Positions 16,474 to 25,616 are shown, numbered from the stretch's first letter. The stretch is 64,000 bases of DNA from Mycolicibacterium mengxianglii (GCF_015710575.1 NZ_CP065373.1:3658001-3722000), one strand, 5' to 3'. Program-made: numbers and translations. The notes: generated by a model from the sequence alone, not told the origin.

Positions 16474-17328
16474 TCAGCGCACCACTGCGGGGTGCGGGAC
16501 ACGCGGGGAACCGAAGAACTCCCGGTGCGAGGGCGGGCGACGCCCGCCCTCGTCGGTGATGCCGTAGGTGACGGCGAGTTCGGCACCGATCAGAGTCTGC
16601 CCGCTGAGTTCGGCCAACTCCGGATCGTGGTAGAGCGCGTTGACGAGATATCCGGTGAATTCCGGTGTTTCAGCGTTCTCAGCCGTCTTGGCGAGGGCTT
16701 CGGGATTCTCGTCGAAGGCGCGTCGCAGTTTCTCGGTCAGCAGGATTCCCATCCAGATCGACACGACGGACACTCCGGTGCCCCGAAAGTCGACGGCCAT
16801 GTCGGCGACCATCTTGTCGATGCCCGCCTTCTGCGCCCCATAGGCGGGGCCGTGCATGTAGCAGACCGATCCGGGCGAGGAGGTGAAAACGATGAGGCCG
16901 CGCTCGCTCTCGGTCAGTAACGGGGCCGCGTGCCAGGAGGCGACATAGCCCGATCGCAGCCCTACATCGAGGACATCACCGAGCTCAATCGGCTTCTCCC
17001 AGAACGGCGCCGGGTCGGTGAGGTCGCGATGTACCGCGGCCGCATTGTTCACCAGCAGGTCGAGCCGGCCGGACTCCTCGGCGACCCGGGCGAACAGCCG
17101 GGCCACGTCGCTGTCATCGGCGTGGTCGACGCGCACCGCTACACCGTGCCCGCCGGCGTCGGTCACTGCCCGGGCGGTGGCCTCGATGGTGGTCCGCCTG
17201 CCCGAGTCGGCATCGGAGCGCCCCGTGATGTAGACCCGCCACCCCGCGGCGCCCAGGGCCACCGCGATACCGCGACCCGCGCCGCGGCTGGCTCCGGTGA
17301 CCACCGCGACCTTGTGATCAGCGGTCAT
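16474..17328 (-). CDS. short-chain dehydrogenase/reductase
   Basis: A 284-residue SDR. TGASRGAGRG (residues 11-20) is the nucleotide loop, with the following ITGRSDAD segment suggesting NADP(H). NNAA stands in the NNAG position, and the catalytic Tyr-Lys are in YGAQKAG after TSSPGS. The C-terminal part is longer than usual and resembles the mammalian DHRS1-type SDRs. The ATG begins two bases after the TGA of the upstream ThDP enzyme gene, so translation is probably coupled and the two are one operon. Substrate unknown. Confidence 0.85.
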   Translation of the reverse strand: MTADHKVAVVTGASRGAGRGIAVALGAAGWRVYITGRSDADSGRRTTIEATARAVTDAGGHGVAVRVDHADDSDVARLFARVAEESGRLDLLVNNAAAVHRDLTDPAPFWEKPIELGDVLDVGLRSGYVASWHAAPLLTESERGLIVFTSSPGSVCYMHGPAYGAQKAGIDKMVADMAVDFRGTGVSVVSIWMGILLTEKLRRAFDENPEALAKTAENAETPEFTGYLVNALYHDPELAELSGQTLIGAELAVTYGITDEGGRRPPSHREFFGSPRVPHPAVVR

Positions 17329-17330
17329 CC

Positions 17331-19064
17331 TCAGTCCAGGATCCGCCGGGCCACGTTCGTGCTGACCAGATCGAGCAGCTCGTCGGCGCGTCCGGCAAGA
17401 ATGGTGCGGATGGCGTAGAGCGAGAACCCCTTTGCCTGCTCGACGGTGATCGCAGGCGGGATGGACAGCTCCTGTCGCGCGGTCACCACATCGACGACGG
17501 CCGGGCCGTCGTGGGCGAACGCATCCTGCAGCGCGGCATCCAGGTCGCCGGGTTGCTCAACGCGCCGGCCGAACATCCCCATTGCCCGGGCAACGGCGCC
17601 GAAGTCCGGGTTCTGCAGGTCGGTGCCGAAATTGACGAAGCCGGCGGCCTTCATCTCCAATTCGACGAAGTTCAGCGACGAGTTGTTGAAGACGATCAGC
17701 TTCACCGGCAGCCGGTTCTGCATGAGCGTGAGCAACTCCCCGAAGAGCATCGTGAGCCCACCGTCACCAGAGAACGCCACGACTTGCCGGGCCCGATCAG
17801 GCGTCTGGGCGCCGATGGCGAGCGGCAGCGCGCACGCCATGGTCCCGTGGTTGAACGAGCCGAGCAACCGGCGCCGGCCGTTCATCTGCAGATAGCGCGC
17901 CGCCCACACCACCGGGGAACCGACATCGACGGTGAACACCGCATCGTCACTGGCCAACCGACTCGCTTGCGCCGCAACGTATTCCGGTCGGATCGGCGCC
18001 TTGTCCCGGTCGTTGACCGCCAGGGCGTCCAACGACTTGCGGGTCTTGGCGTAATGGTGGACGCAGCGCTGCAGGTGCGTGCCGTCGGCTTTGGGTCTCA
18101 GCAGGGGCTGCAGCGCCGCCAGGGTGTCGGCGACCGTTCCCACCAGGGGCAGGTCAACCGGCGTGCGCCGACCGATGTTTCGGCCTCGCACGTCCACCTG
18201 GATCACGGTGGCGCCTTCCGGGTAGAACTGCTGGTAGGGAAAGTCGGTGCCCAGCATCAACAGGACGTCGGCCTCTTTGATCGCCTTGTACCCCGAGGCG
18301 AAGCCGAGAAGGCCGGTCATTCCCACGTCGTACGGATTGTCGTACTCGATGTACTCCTTGCCCCGCAGGGCGTGCACGATGGGCGCCTGAAGAGTGGCGG
18401 CCAACTGGACCAGTTCACTGTGTGAACCGGCGGCGCCTGCGCCACCCAGAATGGTGATGTTGTTGGCGCCATTGAGGATTGCCGCGGCCTGAGCCAGCGA
18501 GGCATCGTCGGGGCACACGACCGACCGGGTGGGCAGCACCGGCCCGGCCCACGCAGACCCGCTCGCTTTGGCGAGGAACACCTCGCCGGGAACGACGACC
18601 ACCGCCACCCCGTTCTCCTCGACAGCGGCCCGCATCGCCATCGACAGGATCCGCGGCAGCATCTCCGGCGTGCTCACCAGTTCGCAGTACACGCTGCACT
18701 CTTTGAACAGCTCCTGCGGGCGCGTTTCCTGGAAGTAGTCCGAACCGATCTCCGAGCGCGGGATGTGGGCGGCGATCGCCAGCACCGGAACGCGGCTGCG
18801 CTGCGCATCGAACAGGCCGTTGATCAGATGCAGGTTGCCGGGTCCACAACTGCCGGCGCACACGGCGAGGCGGCCGGTCACCGCAGCGTCGGCAGCCGCG
18901 GCGAAGGCGGCGGCTTCCTCGTGACGGACCTGTTCCCAGGTGACATCGTCGGCGCGACGGATTGCGTCGGTCAATCCGTTGAGGCTGTCGCCGGGCAGTC
19001 CATACACCCGTTGCACCCCGCTGCCCTGCAACGTTGCGATGACTTGGTCGGCTACGGTCGCCAT
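17331..19064 (-). CDS. PoxB-like thiamine diphosphate enzyme (pyruvate oxidase type)
   Basis: A 577-residue ThDP enzyme with the three usual domains. Glu50 in RHEEAAAFAA is the cofactor-activating Glu; the central domain carries the FAD/nucleotide site (TILGGAGAAG); the C-terminal domain has the GDG...NN motif (FSGDGGLTMLFGE to IVFNNSSL). The best overall match is pyruvate:quinone oxidoreductase (PoxB), which decarboxylates pyruvate to acetate at the membrane; other ThDP enzymes are not excluded. AAGGAG precedes ATG 19064. It follows the GntR regulator by 37 bases and is followed immediately by an SDR and a kinase-like gene. Confidence 0.85.
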   Translation of the reverse strand: MATVADQVIATLQGSGVQRVYGLPGDSLNGLTDAIRRADDVTWEQVRHEEAAAFAAAADAAVTGRLAVCAGSCGPGNLHLINGLFDAQRSRVPVLAIAAHIPRSEIGSDYFQETRPQELFKECSVYCELVSTPEMLPRILSMAMRAAVEENGVAVVVVPGEVFLAKASGSAWAGPVLPTRSVVCPDDASLAQAAAILNGANNITILGGAGAAGSHSELVQLAATLQAPIVHALRGKEYIEYDNPYDVGMTGLLGFASGYKAIKEADVLLMLGTDFPYQQFYPEGATVIQVDVRGRNIGRRTPVDLPLVGTVADTLAALQPLLRPKADGTHLQRCVHHYAKTRKSLDALAVNDRDKAPIRPEYVAAQASRLASDDAVFTVDVGSPVVWAARYLQMNGRRRLLGSFNHGTMACALPLAIGAQTPDRARQVVAFSGDGGLTMLFGELLTLMQNRLPVKLIVFNNSSLNFVELEMKAAGFVNFGTDLQNPDFGAVARAMGMFGRRVEQPGDLDAALQDAFAHDGPAVVDVVTARQELSIPPAITVEQAKGFSLYAIRTILAGRADELLDLVSTNVARRILD

Positions 19065-19101
19065 CGGAGCTCCTTCGATTGTGCGTCCTGAGCCAGCTTA
19101 G

Positions 19102-20535
19102 TCATCCCCACCAGGACGACAGGGCTTCCAGATGACGTCGCGAGCGGTGCCGGGCGATGCTGGTGTCGCCATCGCGGATCGCCTCGACGATCCGGGCGTG
19201 TGCGCGGTACACGTCGGCCGCATCGTCGGGTCCCGGCATGGGATCCATCGTGGAACCCCAGTGTCGGCCGAACAGTTCGATGAGAATCCGCAGAAACAGG
19301 TTGAGTACCCGGTTGCCTGCCAGCTCGGCGAGATCGGTGTGGAAGAAGAACTCGGCCAGACCGGCTTTGTGTGGGTCGCGCCCGTCGCCGGCCACCGCCG
19401 TGTGGGCGGCGAGGAACCCGGCCACCTCGGCCGAACCGCGCCGCCGGACCACGTGGGCGACGTTGTTCACCTCGATCGCATCGCGCACCAGGCTCAGGTC
19501 CGCCCGGGTGGGTCTGCGGTACTCCAGATACAGCGCCACGGCGTCGACGCTGGCCTGCTGCCCCGGCTCGGTGACGAACAACCCCCCGCCCGGGCCGCGG
19601 CGCGCTCGCGCGATCCCGTGGTATTCCAGTATTCGCAGCGCCTCCCGCAGAACCGACCTGCTGACCCGATAGTGTTGCAGCAGTTCGACTTCCGTCCCCA
19701 ACGCCGCACCGACGGGCCAGCCGTCCGACACGATGTCGTCATGGATCGCAGTCGCCAGCACCTCGGCCATCTTCTTCTTCGGCGCTGTTGTCTCGACGCC
19801 CCGGTCCGCGATGCCACGTCGGAGTTGCGGCCGATGGTGCTTGTCCAGCCAGCCGGCGACAGCCTGGACATGGTGTTCGGTCAACGTCTGCGCACGCGCA
19901 CCGTCGCCTGCGGTGACCGCTTCGACGATCCCGGCGTGATCGACCGCCAGTTGGCTGATGGCGGCGCCGATATGGGCCTGCGGGGGCTGCGACTGCACGG
20001 CGTACCGGGCGGTCAACCGGATCAGTACGTCGATGAACAACGCCAGCACCGGATTGCCGGCCGACTCGGCAAGCATGACGTGGAAGTCCTCGCTGCTGTG
20101 CCGCGGGAGGCCACCACCGACGGTGTTGCGAAGTCGGGTGATCCCGGCTTCGTCGATGCTGCCGGCGGCAAGCCGCGCGGCCAACGGCTCCAACAACACC
20201 CGGGCAGCCAGCAATTCGTCGATCGAGAACCCGAGGTACTCGAGGTACAGGACGACCGCACGGGTCGCCGGGCCGGCGTCCGGTGCCGTCACGATCAGCC
20301 CGCCGCCCGGGCCCCGCCGCATCCGGGCCACCTGATGGTGCTCGACCAACCGAACCGCTTCGCGCAACACCGACCGGCTCACCTGGTATTGCTGCTGGAG
20401 TTCCTGCTCCGAGCCCAGCGATGCACCGACCGGCCAGCCCCGCCGGATCACGTCGGCCTCGATTCGCCTGGCGACGTGGGCAGCCTTACCGTGGCGTTCC
20501 TCGCCGACCAGGCCACGGTGCACAGCGCCGGCCAC
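19102..20535 (-). CDS. double-headed GntR/FadR-family regulator (tandem duplication)
   Basis: This 477-residue protein contains two complete GntR regulators in one chain. Residues 15-80 and 255-320 are winged helices with near-identical motifs (VSRSVLREAVRLVEHH and VSRSVLREALRILEYH, each followed by RRGPGGGL). Each is followed by an FCD-type helical ligand domain (residues 90-230 and 330-470) with the AESAGNPVL / AELAGNRVL metal-site helix. A KKK-rich linker joins the halves. It corresponds to Rv3060c. FCD-type FadR relatives sense acyl-CoA or organic acids, which fits its place between fadE22 and the PoxB-like gene. It starts eight bases after the fadE22 stop. Confidence 0.9.
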   Translation of the reverse strand: MAGAVHRGLVGEERHGKAAHVARRIEADVIRRGWPVGASLGSEQELQQQYQVSRSVLREAVRLVEHHQVARMRRGPGGGLIVTAPDAGPATRAVVLYLEYLGFSIDELLAARVLLEPLAARLAAGSIDEAGITRLRNTVGGGLPRHSSEDFHVMLAESAGNPVLALFIDVLIRLTARYAVQSQPPQAHIGAAISQLAVDHAGIVEAVTAGDGARAQTLTEHHVQAVAGWLDKHHRPQLRRGIADRGVETTAPKKKMAEVLATAIHDDIVSDGWPVGAALGTEVELLQHYRVSRSVLREALRILEYHGIARARRGPGGGLFVTEPGQQASVDAVALYLEYRRPTRADLSLVRDAIEVNNVAHVVRRRGSAEVAGFLAAHTAVAGDGRDPHKAGLAEFFFHTDLAELAGNRVLNLFLRILIELFGRHWGSTMDPMPGPDDAADVYRAHARIVEAIRDGDTSIARHRSRRHLEALSSWWG

Positions 20536-20543
20536 GACGATGG

Positions 20544-22709
20544 TTACTTGATGAGCGGATCGCGCGGCATGCCGAGGATCCGCTCGGCGATCTGGTTACG
20601 CGTCACCTCAGAGGTGCCGCCGGCGATCGCCATGCCCCTGGCACCCATGGTCATCCGATTGACCATCAGCGCGGGACCGTCCATCAGCGCGGCGTCGGCA
20701 CCCACCAGCGCCGCTGAGATCGCGGCGTGCTCGTTCATGTGTTCGGCGAGTTTGAGTTTGGTGATGTTGCCTTCGGGGCCCGGGCCGGCGCCCTCGATGC
20801 TGCGCACCGCCCGACGAAGATTCAGCAGTCGCATGGCGTGGTCGTCGGCCAGGAAGTCCCCCACCCGCGTACGCGCTCCGGCCAACCGGTTCTGGTGCTG
20901 CTGAGCCAGCGGAACCAACGCCGCAGAAGCCATCTCGTTGACGCCGGACCCGCCACCGATGCTGACCCGCTCGTTGCCCAAGGTGGCCCGCGCCACCGTC
21001 CAGCCGGTATTGGGCTCACCCACCACGTCTTCGTCGGGCACGAAGACGTCGTTGAAGAACACCTCGTTGAACTCCGAACCGCCGGTGATCATCCGCAGTG
21101 GCCGGACCTCGACGCCCGGCGCTTTCATGTCGATGATGACGGTGGTGATACCGGCATGTTTGGGCACGTCGAAATCAGTACGCACAGTGGCCAGTCCGCG
21201 GGCACAGTAATGCGCGCCGCTGGTCCACACCTTCTGCCCGTTGATCAACCAGCCCCCGTCGACCCGGGTGGCCCGGGTCTTGACCGCCGCAGCGTCAGAC
21301 CCGGCGTCCGGCTCGGAGAACAGCTGGCACCAGATCTCTTCTTTGCGCAACGCCTTTTCGACGAATCGTTCGATCTGCCAGGGGGTTCCGTGCTGCACCA
21401 GGGTGAGGATCACCCACCCGGTGATCGAGTAGTCCGGCCGGGTGATGCCCGCAGCGGTGAACTCCTCCTCGATCACCAACTGCGCCACGGCATCTGCTGC
21501 CCGGCCCCACGGCTTGGGCCAGTGCGGCATGACGTAACCGGTGGCGATCAGCTTGTCGAGCTGACGATCGGTGTCGAGGGCGGCGATCTCGGCGGCGTCG
21601 ACGCGGATCTGAGCCCGCAGCTCCTCGGCCTCGGCGGGCAGGTCCAGGCTGTTGGGCCGGGTCACGCCGGCCGCGGTCAAGGCGAACACGTCATCGGCGG
21701 GGCCGTCACCACCGAGAACAGCGCGTAGCACCAGGGCCCGCCGCAGGTGCAGATGCGCGTCGTGCTCCCAGGTGTACCCGATGCCGCCGTGAACCTGGAT
21801 GTTGAGCTCGGCGTTGCGCACGTAGGCGGGCAGGGCCGAAGCGGCTGCGGCTGCGGCCATGAGCCGGAACTGCTGCTCGTCCTCGGATTCGGCGCGGGCG
21901 GCATCCCACACCAGGGCCACGGCCGACTCGGCCGCGACCAGCATGTTGGCGCAGTGGTGTTTGACGGCCTGGAAGGTGGCGATGGTGCGGCCGAACTGCT
22001 GTCGAACCTTCGCATACTCGACAGCGGAGTCCAGGCAGTCCACCGCTCCACCAACGGCCTCGGCAGCGAACAGGGCCCGCGCCCGCGCCACCGCAGCGGC
22101 CCGTGCACCGGGCAGGATGTCGGCCTCGGATATCGCCACGTTGTCCAACAGCACCCGGCCGGAGCGCCGGGTGAGGTCGAGGTTCTCGGGCACCTCGATC
22201 GAGACGCCTTCGCGCCTGCGGTCCAGCACCAGCACGTCCTCGCCGGCAGCGATCACCAGTAGGTCGGCCAACCCGGCGCCCAATACCACCCCGGCCGATC
22301 CACTGGCACGTTCGGCATCGAGCACCACGTCACCGCCGAAGCCGACTCCGGCCACGACAGAGCCGTCGACCAGACCCGGAAGCAGCCGCTCCTTCTGCGT
22401 GTCCGAGCCGGCGTACTGCACCACCGCAGCCGCCGCCACAGTCGGTACGAACGGACCCGGCGCCACCGCCCGCCCCAACTCCTCGACCACCACCACGAGT
22501 TCGGGGAACCCGTAGCCCGAACCGCCGTACTCCTCAGCGATGTGCAGTCCCAGCCAGCCCAGCGCCGCCAGGTCACCCCAGAACAGCGGGCGCACCTCAT
22601 CGTCGGCATCGAGCAGTTCCCGGGCAGCCGCCCGGACTTTTTGCGCTGTCAGGAATCCGCGGGCGACTTCGCCGAGTTCACGGTGATCGTCAGTCAGGGC
22701 GATGGCCAT
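20544..22709 (-). CDS. fadE22: two-domain acyl-CoA dehydrogenase FadE22
   Basis: A 721-residue protein made of two fused acyl-CoA dehydrogenase units, the same length as M. tuberculosis FadE22. Residues 1-330 are a divergent first copy (start MAIALTDDHRELGEVARGF; QVHGGIGYTWEHD near its end). Residues 340-721 are a full second copy with the flavin-binding LFSEPDAGSDAA and WLINGQKVWTSGA segments and the C-terminal AGGTSEVTRNQIAERILG. It should catalyse alpha,beta-desaturation of an acyl-CoA, with one or both FAD sites active. ATG 22709 is 17 bases after the stop of the upstream SDR gene; a longer frame would run back into that gene. No strong ribosome site is visible, so coupling is likely. Confidence 0.93.
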   Translation of the reverse strand: MAIALTDDHRELGEVARGFLTAQKVRAAARELLDADDEVRPLFWGDLAALGWLGLHIAEEYGGSGYGFPELVVVVEELGRAVAPGPFVPTVAAAAVVQYAGSDTQKERLLPGLVDGSVVAGVGFGGDVVLDAERASGSAGVVLGAGLADLLVIAAGEDVLVLDRRREGVSIEVPENLDLTRRSGRVLLDNVAISEADILPGARAAAVARARALFAAEAVGGAVDCLDSAVEYAKVRQQFGRTIATFQAVKHHCANMLVAAESAVALVWDAARAESEDEQQFRLMAAAAAASALPAYVRNAELNIQVHGGIGYTWEHDAHLHLRRALVLRAVLGGDGPADDVFALTAAGVTRPNSLDLPAEAEELRAQIRVDAAEIAALDTDRQLDKLIATGYVMPHWPKPWGRAADAVAQLVIEEEFTAAGITRPDYSITGWVILTLVQHGTPWQIERFVEKALRKEEIWCQLFSEPDAGSDAAAVKTRATRVDGGWLINGQKVWTSGAHYCARGLATVRTDFDVPKHAGITTVIIDMKAPGVEVRPLRMITGGSEFNEVFFNDVFVPDEDVVGEPNTGWTVARATLGNERVSIGGGSGVNEMASAALVPLAQQHQNRLAGARTRVGDFLADDHAMRLLNLRRAVRSIEGAGPGPEGNITKLKLAEHMNEHAAISAALVGADAALMDGPALMVNRMTMGARGMAIAGGTSEVTRNQIAERILGMPRDPLIK

Positions 22710-22726
22710 GGCAAAGAGTGTACTTT

Positions 22727-23485
22727 TTACTTCGGCGCGAAACGCTGTCCGGCATCCAGGCGAAGGCACTGACCGTTGAGCATCGGGTTGTCGACGATCG
22801 CGGCGACAAGCTTCCCGTACTCCTCGGGGCGGCCCAGACGCTTGGGGAACGCAGCGTCTTTGGTCAGTGCCGTGGCGAACTCGTCGGGAATGCCCTTGGT
22901 CAGCCCGGTCGCGAACAGGCTCGGGGCGATCGCAAGCACCCGGATGCCCAGCGAGCCCAGGTCGCGTGCCATGGTCAGGCACATCCCGGCGATACCGGCT
23001 TTGGCCGCGGTGTAGGCGACCTGGCCGATCTGCCCTTCGAATGCCGCGATGGACGCGGTGTTGATGATGACGCCGCGCTCCTCGTCTTCGGGCTCGTTCT
23101 TGGCCATGTGCGATGCGGCCAGCCGGCTGATGTTGAAGGTGGCGATGAGGTTCAGGTCGATGGTCTTGCGGAACGAGTCCAGGCTGTGCACCCCCGATTT
23201 GCCCAGGGTCCGCTCGCCGATACCGCCGCCTGCGGTGGTGACGATGACATGCAGGCCGCCCAGCCCGTCGACCGCACTGGCCAGCGCCTGCTCGGTGCCC
23301 TCGAAATCGGTGACATCCACGGCATAGAACTCACCGCCGAGCGCACTGGCGACGTCCTTGCCGTCGGATCCTTCGCGGTCGAGGATCGCCACACTGGCAC
23401 CCTTGGCCGCCAGCAGTTCTGCCGATGCGCGTCCCATACCGGATGCGCCGCCGACGACGATCGCCTTTTTGCCGTTGATTTCCAT
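22727..23485 (-). CDS. SDR, 3-hydroxyacyl-CoA dehydrogenase type II-like
   Basis: A 252-residue SDR. VVGGASGMGRA (residues 11-21) binds NAD, Asp in ILDREG gives NAD preference, and the catalytic Ser-Tyr-Lys are in TASIAAFEG and YTAAKAG. An insert NEPEDEERG and the closing DAGQRFAPK resemble HSD17B10-type hydroxyacyl-CoA dehydrogenases. GGGAGG lies eight bases before ATG 23485. It is the first gene of the minus-strand run and is 17 bases from fadE22, so the two would perform successive oxidation steps of a fatty or branched acyl-CoA. The upstream spacer to the divergent sulfite-oxidase-like gene should hold both promoters. Confidence 0.9.
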   Translation of the reverse strand: MEINGKKAIVVGGASGMGRASAELLAAKGASVAILDREGSDGKDVASALGGEFYAVDVTDFEGTEQALASAVDGLGGLHVIVTTAGGGIGERTLGKSGVHSLDSFRKTIDLNLIATFNISRLAASHMAKNEPEDEERGVIINTASIAAFEGQIGQVAYTAAKAGIAGMCLTMARDLGSLGIRVLAIAPSLFATGLTKGIPDEFATALTKDAAFPKRLGRPEEYGKLVAAIVDNPMLNGQCLRLDAGQRFAPK

Positions 23486-23653
23486 TCCGAGCCTCCCTTG
23501 CGTGGTTGGGTTACAAAGTTAGCGGGTCGTGTCACGTCCGGGAACTCGACCCCTGGACGAGTCGACACACACGCCGGGGCAATTGAGTATCAGGTTCACG
23601 TCACGTCACCATTTCTTCACAGTTCGTTTCCGCGTCGGCGGCGCTGCCACAGG

Positions 23654-23659
23654 TAGCTT
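23654..23659 (+). promoter_or_regulatory. -10 element for a leaderless mRNA
   Basis: TAGCTT followed by six bases and ATG 23666, with no ribosome site, fits the leaderless pattern seen at several genes in this window. Confidence 0.4.
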
Positions 23660-23665
23660 GGCGGC

Positions 23666-25216
23666 ATGCCTGCCCCCGCGCCCGGATCGCGGATGATGAG
23701 CGGTATCGCGGCCGCAGCGACCGCACTCGGGGTGGCGCAGCTGGTGGCGATCCCGTTCGGCTCCGCCGCTGATGCCCGCACCGCCATCGGGTCCGCTGTC
23801 ATCGACTTCACCCCCGGACCGGTCAAGGAATGGGCGATTCAGACTTTCGGCACCGCGGACAAACTGTTCCTCGCGGCCGCGGTGCTGGCGGTGATCGCGG
23901 TGATCGCCGCCGTCACCGCGCTTGCCGAAACGCCCCGACGGCCGATCGGGAGCATCGCCATCGGCCTGGCCGGGGTCGCCGGATGCATCGCAGTGCTGTC
24001 CCGGCCCGAAGCCGACGCCTTCGACGTCATTCCCACCGTGATCGGCACCGCCTGCGGTATCGCCGTGCTACGCCTGCTGACGTCGGGTCGGATCACCAAC
24101 GGTGAACGCAGGCCGGGGGACGCCGTCCACGTTGATCCCGGCCGTCGGTTGTCCCTGATGACCATCGGATTTCTCGGGGCCGGAGTGCTGTCCGGGGTGC
24201 TCGGAGTGATACTCACTCGGCGGTTTCATTCCATTGACGCCGACCGCGCCGGCTTCGCCGTACCCCAGCCGAAGGTGCCCTCTCCCCCGATTCCGCCCCA
24301 GGTGCAGCCGAGCGGTGTCGACCTGCCGAAGTTCGTGACCGGCAACGACGATTTCTACCGTATCGACACCGCCTTGAGCGTGCCCCAGCTCTCCCGGGGC
24401 AGCTGGGAACTGCGGATCCACGGCATGGTCGACCGCGAGGTCACCTACACCTTCGACGATCTCGAGCAGTTCGAGCTGATCGAGAAGGTGGTGACCCTGG
24501 CGTGTGTGTCCAATCCAGTTGGCGGCGACCTCATCTCGAATGCGGTCTGGACCGGGTACCGAGTGCGCGATCTGCTGGCGGGAGCGGGTGTGCGGCCCGA
24601 CGCCGACATGGTGTTGTCGATGTCCTCAGACGGGTTCACCGCGGGCACACCCGTCGAGGCGATGACCGATGAGCGGGATGCACTGCTGGCGATCACCATG
24701 AACGGCGAGCCGCTGCCCGACCGGCACGGCTACCCGGCGCGACTGGTGGTGCCCGGCCTGTACGGCTACGTCTCGGCGACGAAGTGGGTCGTCGACCTCG
24801 AACTCACCCGATTCGACCGGGCCGAGGCGTACTGGACGAAGCTGGGCTGGGCTGCGCGCGGACCGATCAAGACCGAATCCCGCATCGACGTGCCCCGCAG
24901 CGGCCAGGAGGTGGCCCCGGGTGCGGTGACATTCGGTGGGGTGGCCTGGGCGCAGAACCGCGGGGTGCGCGCCGTCGAGGTACGCATCGACGGACCCGCC
25001 GGGCCCGGCATCTGGCAGCCCGCAGAGCTCGGCGCCAGCTATTCCAACGAGACGTGGCGGTTGTGGAGCTTCCCGTGGCAGGCCACGACGGAGGGGCCGC
25101 ACACCATCACCGTGCGGGCCACCGACAACACCGGGCAGGTCCAGACCGAAGAGCAGGCGTGGGTGTTACCCGACGGCGCCACCGGCTGGCATGAAGTGAG
25201 TTTCTCGGTGCGCTGA
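23666..25216 (+). CDS. membrane-anchored sulfite-oxidase-like molybdopterin oxidoreductase
   Basis: A 516-residue protein. The first 190 residues contain about five hydrophobic helices, including AAAATALGVAQLVAIPFG, LFLAAAVLAVIAVIAAVTAL and LMTIGFLGAGVLSGVLGVIL. A Pro-rich linker leads to the sulfite-oxidase molybdopterin domain (about residues 215-390) with the Mo ligand Cys in TLACVSN and the SDGFTAGTPVEA and RLVVPGLYGYVSATKW segments. The end is an Ig-like Mo-cofactor dimerisation domain. No heme domain is present. The catalytic part should face the outside of the membrane, though no Tat signal is obvious. Substrate unknown; family members oxidise or reduce S- and N-oxides. It is divergent from the SDR/fadE22 run. 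Confidence 0.87.
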   Translation: MPAPAPGSRMMSGIAAAATALGVAQLVAIPFGSAADARTAIGSAVIDFTPGPVKEWAIQTFGTADKLFLAAAVLAVIAVIAAVTALAETPRRPIGSIAIGLAGVAGCIAVLSRPEADAFDVIPTVIGTACGIAVLRLLTSGRITNGERRPGDAVHVDPGRRLSLMTIGFLGAGVLSGVLGVILTRRFHSIDADRAGFAVPQPKVPSPPIPPQVQPSGVDLPKFVTGNDDFYRIDTALSVPQLSRGSWELRIHGMVDREVTYTFDDLEQFELIEKVVTLACVSNPVGGDLISNAVWTGYRVRDLLAGAGVRPDADMVLSMSSDGFTAGTPVEAMTDERDALLAITMNGEPLPDRHGYPARLVVPGLYGYVSATKWVVDLELTRFDRAEAYWTKLGWAARGPIKTESRIDVPRSGQEVAPGAVTFGGVAWAQNRGVRAVEVRIDGPAGPGIWQPAELGASYSNETWRLWSFPWQATTEGPHTITVRATDNTGQVQTEEQAWVLPDGATGWHEVSFSVR

Positions 25217-25243
25217 ATGCGCTAAATCGGTTGCGGCCCTCAG

Positions 25244-25249
25244 TAATCT
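25244..25249 (+). promoter_or_regulatory. -10 element for a leaderless mRNA
   Basis: TAATCT, seven bases, then ATG 25257. The hexamer is close to the TANNNT consensus and no Shine-Dalgarno sequence lies before the gene. Confidence 0.5.
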
Positions 25250-25256
25250 GGACGGC

Positions 25257-25616
25257 ATGGCTCAGCAACCACTGTCCCCGACAGCCGCATGGCGTGCGCG
25301 GTTGCGCTCCGACCTGATGGCGGCCCGCAAGGCGCGGCATCCCGCTCGGATGTCCGCACTGCGCTGTGCACTTGCGGCCATCGACAACGCGCAGACCCCG
25401 GACGCTGCGTCGACGGTGTGGCTGAACTCGACCGAAGCGCTGCGCCGGGAGCTCACGGACACCCAGATTCGCGGACTGCTCGAAACCGAGATCGCTGAAC
25501 GGCTGCACGCCGCCGACACTGTCCGGGCCCACGGTGAACACATGCGGGCGGGAACGTTGCGCGCGGAAGCCGAGATTCTGGGCGACCTGCTCGTGGACCC
25601 GGTGGAGGCGCTCTGA
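25257..25616 (+). CDS. YqeY/GatB-like small protein
   Basis: This 119-residue helical protein fits the YqeY family (related to the tail of GatB). The N-terminal RLRSDLMAARKARHPARMSALR helix and the C-terminal block (ELTDTQIRGLLETEI, then AEAEILGDLLV) match family landmarks. It is about 30 residues shorter than typical YqeY proteins, lacking the last helix. GatB-tail domains bind tRNA in the amidotransferase; the role of free YqeY proteins is unclear. It lies 62 bases before the ligase gene on the same strand. An ATG with a preceding TANNNT element suggests its own leaderless transcript. Confidence 0.7.
   Translation: MAQQPLSPTAAWRARLRSDLMAARKARHPARMSALRCALAAIDNAQTPDAASTVWLNSTEALRRELTDTQIRGLLETEIAERLHAADTVRAHGEHMRAGTLRAEAEILGDLLVDPVEAL

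Noticed and set aside
23540..23563. GGGAAC as the -35 of an ECF sigma promoter before the molybdoenzyme gene
   Set aside because: No matching -10 at the right distance, and the TAGCTT element next to the ATG explains the start better.
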